This document shows, in pieces, positions 57,059 through 64,000 of a DNA stretch of 64,000 nt (within the stretch, counting starts at the first letter, position 1; each line of letters begins with the position of its first letter). Both the position numbers and the translations under genes were made by a program. Under the pieces are notes generated by a model, which did no database searches, was not told the DNA's origin, and saw nothing but the letters and a program-made list of their open reading frames with translations. Source of the stretch: Amaurobius ferox (lineage: Eukaryota > Arthropoda > Arachnida > Araneae > Amaurobiidae). The stretch covers positions 57,334,520 to 57,398,519 of the forward strand of contig OX578153.1 of the NCBI GenBank assembly GCA_951213105.1, given 5' to 3'.

Positions 57059-57950
57059 ACTTTCCTTATATACATAATGTATAAGGAAAGTATGGTGACG
57101 GGGTCGAAAATTCGAATTCGAGTTTTCAACGGGAGAGCACGTTTCAAGCATCCCTGATCACGGATCAAACATTTTTGAGGTGATGTTTGTGTGTGTGTGT
57201 GTGTGTTAGTGAGTTTATGGAGACGATATCTCGCAAACGAATGGAGCAATTGGAATGAAATTTGGTACAAAAATCACAATCCGTGAATACTGGAAGCCTA
57301 TTGTTTTAAACGCAATCGAATGTTCAGAAACTCTCAAATTTTCCAGTGAAATTTTGAAAAAATCATCAAAAAATCAAAACCATTAATAAACTTACGCAAC
57401 TGGACATTTCTTATGTAATTTTTTCTTAGAAAACGATTGACATAAACTTTAGAACTCTAGTATGAACCGTTCTCAAGATATTACACATTTTTCAAATAAA
57501 TTTATAAAAAAATCCCGTGAATTAAAAAATATATATATTAACTGTTGAGAAACATGTTCACTTTTCATATGTAATATCATGCCATAAATTGGGTGACATC
57601 ATTCTCGTGGATCTAGCTCATTCCATTCATAAGAAAATATACTATGTGTATTTACATTTGTATTTGATCACCAATAGTCATTTATCTGCTGTAAGAATAA
57701 CTTATTTCACCGTCCATAACGCTTGGCGAGATTTTGGCGACGAATTTGGCTTAAATGTTGCCAAGTTAACGAAAATTTCGCCAAATGGATAAAAATGACG
57801 CTAAGTCGATGAAAATGATGACTAATTAACGAAAATTCAATATCTTGGAAAGAATATAAGTATCTACTATAAGAATAAACTATCATTTTGCTGTAAAAGT
57901 AGTTAATTCATTTGATGATATAAGGAAAGTCATGTGCTGCCCACATCAGA
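57059..57950 (-). mobile_element. Family A hairpin-ended repeat, copy 5
   Basis: Hairpin ACTTTCCTTATA...TATAAGGAAAGT at 57059-57093, GTCGAAAA palindrome, short TG tract (57189-57206), block CGAACGAATGGAGCAATTGG, and the end GTGCTGCCCACATCAGA. Complete; more diverged than copies 2 and 3. Confidence 0.82.
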
Positions 57951-58560
57951 TTTTTTTTGATAGGCAAAGTGGTGTAAGTACTTTGAAAATAATTTTGTAT
58001 CGTCAACCTTAATTCGAATTTTCGATATTTTTTGTTGATCTAGAAGTCAGGGGGTGCTTATTCCTGGCATGTGTGGCTACATTACTTTTATTTGGTTCTA
58101 CGCATATGACGACGTGGGAATTAAGAACTGCGGATTTTGTTCTCGGGCTCTTAAGAGGGATTGGACTTGTTAACCTCGACTGTCATCTTGCTCTACTGAC
58201 GTCCGAAATTTCCTTGGACATCATTAGATTATGAGTGTACAGCAAAATTTAAAATCTTTGCAACTTGTTTATTCCTGGATATTGTCACTTCAAAATGAAC
58301 AGACAGTTTTTAACTATAATAATGAGAAAACTTTTTGTGTTCTGGCAACTCATCTCAAAGTTTACTCTGGACCGTGTCATCAAGAATGACGAAACTTAAT
58401 TCCCATTACGTCAAGCTGACAATTTCTTGATTGGTTGCCGGGCTGAGTGTTCAACCTCATATTAAAGAACCTTGATAGAAGCTAAGATAGATTGAATGGA
58501 GTCAAAACTGAGGCTCTGGTTCGTGTAGAGGTACTCGACTGTTTTAAAAAGTGGTTTTGA
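57951..58560. other. Decayed sequence left of the Penelope-like element
   Basis: 57990-58035 (TCGTCAACCTTAATTCGAAT) resembles the 150-bp repeat found right of the element (61717-61990), as does GGTACTCGACTG...GTGGTTTTGAAT at 58530-58562. The Penelope-like element therefore probably inserted into a pre-existing repeat. 58050-58500 is unassigned. Confidence 0.45.
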
Positions 58561-58639
58561 ATCAGCAGAAACAACAAGATCACAACTTTAATAGAAGGTC
58601 TTTATTTCACTTCTTTAAGACGTACAAAACTTCAAAAGG

Positions 58640-58679
58640 CCAGAGAGCTTTCGAGCGTAAATACGCTCTTCATCAGTGG
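58640..58679 (-). ncRNA. Hammerhead-ribozyme-like motif, 3' side
   Basis: Minus strand: CCACTGATGAAGAGCGTATT then TACGCTCGAAAGCTCTCTGG. CTGATGA and GAAA are the hammerhead core boxes, joined by a perfect GAGCG/CGCTC stem II with a 6-nt loop. Penelope-like terminal repeats are known to carry hammerheads. I could not place the third box (cleavage site) or stems I and III, so activity is unproven. Confidence 0.55.
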
Positions 58680-58746
58680 TTACATGGAAATAGGAATGAT
58701 CGTTCATATATAGACCAGAAAAGGTGACAAATTTGCATAAATACAA

Positions 58747-61047
58747 TCTATATAAATAAAATTGAAAATCTGTCTGTCTGTCTGTCTGTTTGTCCCATCA
58801 TCACGGGAGAACGGCTGAACCGAATTTGATGAAATTTTGTGGGTAGCCTAGAAATAGTCCCACTTAAAATTTAGTCCATGTTTTGAGTTTCTACGGCCAG
58901 TGGTTCTCAAGATATTAGTAAAAAACAAAATTTTCGTTTGTTTCATCATCACGGGAAAACGGCTGAACCGAATTTAATGAAATTTTGTGCATAGCCTTGA
59001 AATAGCCCCCCATAAATTTTGTCCAAGTTTCGAGTTTCTGAGACCAGGGGTTATCGAGATATTAATGAAAAACGGAACTTTTTCGTAGGAGATCTACTCT
59101 CCTACTCCGTGGTTTATCCAAACGGAAAGGATAAAAATCGTTTGTTTAAAACGATGTAGTGGCAAAATGCATCTGTAGCATTTGTCGGTAAAATGAAATA
59201 AAACTTTATTTCCGAGTTTGGTGCAGGATTTTTGCATTAATTAGTCACTATAGGAAAACATGAATTGTTTGAAACATGAATTCAAATGGAAAAATCTACC
59301 TGCATGGTTCATCTTTCACAAGCTTAACGATGTAAAGTATAAAGAGATCAAAATGGCTATATAATTTCGAATTTTAGGAGGAAGATTCTATCTTATATCC
59401 TGTTGCTCGGCAACGGAATGAAATTAAATGTGTTGTTAATATTTATTATTATTTTTTCTATTTGTATAATAAATAAATGGATGTAAAAATATATTTTATA
59501 AATGAACGGTTTGGTTGTTCTTTTAATGATATATATTGCGGACTGAGTACATCATTTTCATTTATTTTAGCAAAGAGGTTTCAAGCTCATATATTGTGTT
59601 TAGCTAATAAACTCATATATTGTGTTCACTCAATAAATGCATTTTGCCGATTGTTGAAGCAGAAAAAGAGTAGAACGGGTGTATGTATCTTCTAACACAA
59701 TTTTAGTGTTTTCATTTAGTATATGCAAACGGGATCAGGATATTTTATTCTTCAGATCTGCAAATTCAGAGCTACGAATTTAGAGGAATATCTCTAAATA
59801 ACTTGGTAACATTTCTTAAACTTTACCAAATTAGTGTAAATGTCTCCAAATTGATAAAAATGACCCAAATCAATGAAATTAAATTTGTTTTTTTGAATAA
59901 AGTACTGAAATGATGTTTCTGTAGCATTTGTCGGTTAATCCATCCATCCTACTTAGTAACACATTTAACGCATTTTTTTAATATCACCAAATTTATAAAA
60001 ATATTTGTAAATCCATAAACATATCATGAAATTGATAAAATCGCGCTTAATAAATGAAATTAATTATGTTTTGTTAGGGGATAGTATTGTGATTATGTTT
60101 CGTCAATTTGTCGCAAAATAGGACTATCAGTTCTACAGTACCACTTGGCGATAAATTTGGCGATTTTTTAAGTTATCGCTAAATCGACGAAAATGTAGCC
60201 AAACCTTCCATGGAGATTGCATTATTCAGATGATATGATTTCCATCAATTTATTTAAAGCAAATGATATCATGTCGCTTAGCAATGGATCCAATGTGTTA
60301 TGCGGCATACGATTTTTATTAAATCTTTTCCGATTTGAATAATAAAAATATGTATATAAAATAAATTTCATTGACATTGAATTTTTGACTGGATAATATC
60401 AATTACGGTCTTCAGTTTTAAACATCATTATTATTGATATTTTCGGGGACTGTTGATTCAGGGATTACTGATATTTTCAAATTATTATGGAATTGTTTTA
60501 TTATGACGAAAATTGTTGAAACTCATATATAGTACGTTGTACGAGTAATCTTCTACAAATGCATGGGTATATCTTCTAATCTACGACAATATAAGTAGTG
60601 CAGGTATATTGGCATATATTTTGATATATATTGGCATATATTGGAATCAATTACGTCCTTCTGGTATTAAGATTACGGGGATTTTTGATACTTTCAATTT
60701 TTTACGTCATCTCTTTTATTTTGGCAAATATTTTTGAAACTCATATTGCAATACGGGCAAGCTTCTACTAACACACTGGCATATTTTCTAATCTGCGACA
60801 ATATACGTAGTACGGGGTTGCATATATTGATTCAATTCCTTTTTTTTTAAATTTGCTTACAAAAGAGGCCAGGATGTTTTATTCTTCAGATCTGCCCGTG
60901 AAGATAATTTTGCATAGTGAGAACAGATATTCTTAAACTTCTCTTTATGAGCAATAAATTTAATATTTTAACAGAATTTGCAGATGATTGCGAATTATAA
61001 ATTTCTTTATATTATATACTCCGTACGAAGAACGGGTATGCTGCTAG
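58747..61047 (+). mobile_element. Non-autonomous Helitron, copy 3 (2.3 kb)
   Basis: 5' TCTATATAAATAAAATTG preceded by A; 3' GGGTATGCTGCTAG followed by T; small 3' hairpin CCGT...ACGG. CTGT microsatellite at 58770-58792, followed by two copies of CACGGGA(G/A)AACGGCTGAACC. The last 480 bp match the last part of copy 1 (GGCATATATT, GATCTGCCCGTGAAGATAAT, ATACTCCGTACGAAGAACGG). No Rep or helicase frame. It is longer than copy 1 because of a middle part also seen in copy 2. Confidence 0.9.
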
Positions 61048-61220
61048 TTATCAATAAACTTACGTTTATCTAAGGAGAATCCAAAAATACAAAACATTTG
61101 CACAGAATCAAAAAATCGAGCATAAATCACGAAAAATTTTACAATTTTATTACAGAATTTTCAAATTCAAAAAATTTTAAAAAATGGGGGCAATCAGGTC
61201 CAATCCCCGAGAGGATGACG

Positions 61221-61545
61221 TCAAAGATAACTATGAAGAGACTTGAATTGCATGGAGTCGAGAATGAGTCGCCAAGCATAACTTAAAATCTGAACGGGGT
61301 CAAAATTACAAATCGACTCGCGGTAAACATAAATAAAGAGGGACTCAAAACGGAGAATATTACAAAGGTTATTACAACGCATAAGAAGGAAAGTTCTTTC
61401 AAAAATGGGCCGGAAATTTTCTTTAACAACAACATGAGCAAGGGCCGTAGAAAGTTTACCACCTTTGACATCCCTAGTATGTTCTGCTAAACGGATACTA
61501 ATAGTACGTTTTGTACTGCCAATATAAAATTTAAAATTACCATCG
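61221..61545 (-). pseudogene. GIY-YIG endonuclease remnant of a Penelope-like element
   Basis: Minus-strand codons from about 61545: FYIGSTKRTISIRLAEHTRD, the YIG half of a GIY-YIG nuclease with the conserved Arg (IRLAEH) downstream, then GGKLSTALAHVVVKENFPAHF and a stop at 61399-61401. After a frame change the protein-like sequence goes on: FESLFIYVYRESICNF and ILSYAWRLILDSM, which resembles the E-rich helix and C-terminal end of Penelope-like endonucleases. The GIY strand and all reverse transcriptase are missing at the 5' junction (about 61546). Non-functional. Confidence 0.75.
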
Positions 61546-61564
61546 ATGAATTATTTCCATGTAG

Positions 61565-61604
61565 CCACTGATGAAGAGCTTATTTACGCTCGAAAGCGCT
61601 CTGG
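61565..61604 (+). ncRNA. Hammerhead-ribozyme-like motif, inverted 5' copy
   Basis: Plus strand: CCACTGATGAAGAGCTTATT then TACGCTCGAAAGCGCTCTGG. Same core boxes as the left copy, but stem II is shortened by a G-to-T change (GAGC-T against GCTC) to four clear pairs. It faces the opposite way from the left motif. Confidence 0.5.
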
Positions 61605-61716
61605 CCTTTTAAAGTTTTGTACGTCTTAAAAAAGTGAAATAAAGACCTTCTATTATAGTTGTGATCTTTTTGTTTCTGCTTATTGAAATCAGACGTGATG
61701 CCAATTTTATTTATTT

Positions 61717-61990
61717 ATGTGGTTTTGAATGTTCTAATTATTCATTTGCATCGTCACCACTAAATCGAATTTTCGAAATATTAGATTTTTTCTTTGATCT
61801 GAAAGCTGAATCGAATGAAATAAAACCCAAGATTCTAGGTTAGAGTGGAAGTGCTCGATAATTTATCAGTGTGGTTTTGAGTTTGTTAATTTATTATTTC
61901 TTTGCACCGTCACTCCTAATTCGAATATTCGGAATTTTAGATTTTCCCTTAGTTTCGAAGCTGAAACGAATAGCATGACATCAAAAATAA
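61717..61990. repeat. 150-bp direct repeat, nearly two units
   Basis: Units start at about 61717 and 61867 with GTGGTTTTGA, and share CGTCAC(C/T), TCGAATTTTCG-type and GCTGAA(T/A)CGAAT stretches. A further decayed piece occurs left of the Penelope-like element. Confidence 0.75.
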
Positions 61991-61997
61991 AATAGCT

Positions 61998-62545
61998 GTA
62001 GTGATATTGCTGTAGTGATAGCGCTGTAGTATTAGTTTTATCTGTAGTGATAGTGCTGTAGTAATAGTTTTATCTGTAGTGATAGTGCTGTAGTAATAGT
62101 TTTATCTGTAGTGATAGTGCTGTAATGATATTGCTATAGTGATAGTGCTGTAGTAATAGTTTTAGCTGTAGTGATAGTGCTGTAGTAATAGTTTTAACTG
62201 TAGTGATAATGCTGTAGTAATAGTTTTAGCTGTAGTAATAGTTTTAGCTGTAGTGATAGTGCTGTAGTAATAGTTTTATCTGTAGTGATAGTGCTGTAGT
62301 AATAGTTTTATCTGTAGTGATAGTGCTGTAATGATATTGCTATAGTGATAGTGCTGTAGTAATAGTTTTAGCTGTAGTGATAGTGCTGTAGTAATAGTTT
62401 TAGCTGTAGTGATCGTACTGTAGTAATAGTTTTAGCTGTAGTGATAGTGCTGTAGTAATAGTTTTAGCTGTAGTGATAGTGCTGTAGTAATAGTTTTAGC
62501 TGTAGTGATAGTGCTGTAGTAATAGTTTCAGCTGTAGTGATAGTC
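61998..62545. repeat. 32-bp minisatellite, about 17 units
   Basis: Unit GCTGTAGTGATAGTGCTGTA + GTAATAGTTTTA, with occasional shortened units and GATATTGCTATAGTGATAGT inserts at two places (62122, 62333). Units are very similar to one another. Confidence 0.95.
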
Positions 62546-63163
62546 ACCCCCTCATTCAGTTAGTCAGATAGCTCAATGTATATTGTATTGTACTAATAGT
62601 TTCCCATAACAATCATGGAAAAACTTTTATACTCATATATTGTATTCCAAAGAGATGAAATATACTGAAATCATAGCTAAGAAAATATTTAGGAAGGATT
62701 AGGCTATTACTGTGCTTGGTCACTGAAGGGTCCTTAATGACTTCACACTCTCTCATCTTGAATTTTTAATTCTATTTACTTGTCTTTCATATTTTGATAC
62801 AAATGAAAACAATATCTGGAGTCCGGTTTAACTCGACTTTATCAAACCAGCTTCCATTTTTAAATAGCTTTTTTTTTTCAAATTTTTCAATTTTTTTTTT
62901 TTGTAAAATTGGTATTGTGGGTCCAAATGATTACAATTACAGCGTGTTACCTTTGAATTTAAAGGTCTTGAAAATTGTCTTGATACCATTCTTGACAATG
63001 TTTTCATGGAGGGTAGTCTCGTCAGGAACAAAAATTGTATCACAGCTATTTTTCACAACAATGATTGAAACTGTGTTTCTTTCAGTTTTTGACTTTTGGC
63101 CGGGGGGAAGGGGGGGCGAATGAAATTTTAGGGAGCAAGATTTTTCTTTGCCCTATATAAATG
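62546..63163. other. AT-rich spacer
   Basis: The 109-codon plus-strand frame 62794-63123 has no domain and crosses T-rich tracts; not called. A G-rich tract lies at 63100-63118. Confidence 0.35.
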
Positions 63164-63370
63164 CAGTCTAACCTGCCTTAAACGGCATTCAGGGGAGCGG
63201 AAGAATTTTCCGTCAGGTTTCCGTTTCATGCAGGTAGGTTATTTCAGGAAATGCAAAGTTTAAAAGTTTAGCTGGAAATGCTGATAGCCTAAATGTAATT
63301 GCACCCGTATACATCAGACTTTAAAAATTCTGAAAAGTGTATTTAGATAAATCCGATTAATAATATATTA
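63164..63370 (+). mobile_element. pogo/Tigger-like transposon end, copy 2
   Basis: CAGTCTAACCTGCCTTAAAC, CAGGGGAGCGGAAGAATTTT and TTTCCGTTTCATGCAGGTAG match the minus-strand end at 56577. Homology continues to about 63360 (ACATCAGACTTTAAAAATTC, GTATTTAGAT). The rest of the element may lie beyond the recognisable part or outside the window. Confidence 0.6.
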
Positions 63371-63469
63371 TACTATAATAGCTAATTTAGTTATTTTAAA
63401 TATGTATACACGTGAATTTTCGCATACTGCGATCACATGAGTATATGTAGATAAAAGTATAGTGTGTCC

Positions 63470-63560
63470 CATATCCTTAACTGTTAGCTTATTGCCGTAC
63501 CTTAAAACCTGGATGAATTGACTTACAGATAAAATATTACTGCTAACAGTTAAGGACATG
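63470..63560. repeat. Inverted repeat, 19-bp arms, 53-nt loop
   Basis: CATATCCTTAACTGTTAGC at 63470-63488 and its inverse GCTAACAGTTAAGGACATG at 63542-63560, with one mismatch. Confidence 0.85.
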
Positions 63561-64000
63561 GTCATAAAACAAAAAAAAAAATAAAAAAAAAACACGTGGG
63601 ATGAACTTTAAAAATAATCCAGCATGGCTTCTTGGACATGTGTCTTACTAATGATGCAAACTTTCAGTTAAAAATCGTGCATTGATTAATATCTCCAGCA
63701 TTTCAGAGTCTCCCTGATTAACAAAAATTTCTTGAAATTCTGAAATGGCTTTCAGAAGATCGTGATATAATTTAGTAGAAAGTTCTGTGAGAAATGGTTC
63801 TCACGAAAATAAATGGCTAAAATTGTTGGATGATTTTTCCATTCTGTGTTTGTTACAACACGCGCTTTTATTAACAAAATATTTTAAATTGGCTGTCAGT
63901 TTCAGCGTTGTGCAGGTTCCGTTTCACATAGGAGAAAATAACATGAATTTCCTATATATTTCGACGGGGCTAAAATATTTTCCGGTTATTGCATTATTCC
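63561..64000. other. AT-rich sequence to the window end
   Basis: Nothing recognised after an A-rich tract at 63570-63590. Confidence 0.35.

Larger units (their letters stand above)
58561..61684 (-). mobile_element. 5'-truncated Penelope-like element with nested Helitron
   Basis: Two inverted copies of about 130 bp bound the element: 58561-58692 and 61552-61681, sharing CAGAAACAA(C/A)AAGATCACAA, AGAAGGTCTTTATTTCAC and ACGTACAAAACTT. The minus strand carries a GIY-YIG endonuclease remnant (61545-61221), then 3' sequence to 61048 and on from 58746 to the end. The reverse transcriptase is missing. 5' truncation and an inverted partial copy at the 5' side are typical of Penelope insertions. Each terminal copy holds a hammerhead-like motif. 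Confidence 0.75.

Noticed and set aside
56577..63164. One large 6.6-kb pogo-like element between the two matching ends
   Set aside because: The ends face outward, each running away from the enclosed segment, so they are two separate copies.

Overview
This is a eukaryotic, strongly AT-rich window in which I find no intact host protein-coding gene. Almost everything that can be identified is transposon, transposon remnant or tandem repeat. An arthropod nuclear genome fits best, possibly an arachnid: Tc1/mariner elements including an arthropod-type one with a DUF4817-like N terminus, a Mos1-like mariner, hAT relics, Helitrons with CTGT microsatellites, a Penelope-like element and tRNA-headed SINEs. 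The species is inference. All transposase or reverse-transcriptase reading frames seen are broken.

Layout. 0-10 kb: a hAT relic (minus), a complete but dead mariner with about 258-bp inverted repeats (2192-4041), three copies of a hairpin-ended repeat here called family B (4662-5565, 7766-8753, 8759-9507; the last two head to tail), and a tandem pair of SINEs (6450-6961). 10-24 kb: mostly unassigned AT-rich DNA with minisatellites of 36, 52 and 54/27 bp, a SINE, a short canonical Helitron (17384-18234), and copies of two more hairpin-ended families (A at 18966-19883, C at 20078-20735). 24-30 kb: family C (24145-25102), a decayed mariner (25497-27075) and a GC-rich decayed Tc1-like element (28420-29700). 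30-39 kb: family B and A copies, one A nested in a B (31461-33190), a homogeneous 71-bp satellite, a hAT relic interrupted by a Helitron, and another A copy. 39-44 kb: a SINE whose 5' part is a full-length 5S rRNA sequence, and a solo LTR split by a LINE flanked by 147-bp direct repeats. 44-48 kb: a 58-bp satellite with an octamer motif in most units, interrupted by a family C copy. 48-57 kb: family C, a MITE, an internally deleted Mos1-like mariner, a roughly 147-bp tandem repeat and a pogo-like end. 57-64 kb: family A, a 5'-truncated Penelope-like element with two opposed hammerhead-like motifs and a nested 2.3-kb Helitron, a 32-bp minisatellite and a second pogo-like end.

The most interesting pattern is that families A, B and C share one terminal architecture: a 3' hairpin whose outer arm is repeated, inverted, just inside the 5' end. 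Two nested copies place insertion between T residues. Together with the TC...CTAG Helitrons they also share a microsatellite followed by a conserved block resembling GACCGAATTTGATGAAATTT. This matches what is described for Helentron/Helitron2-type non-autonomous elements and suggests a related group. No autonomous partner is present in the window.
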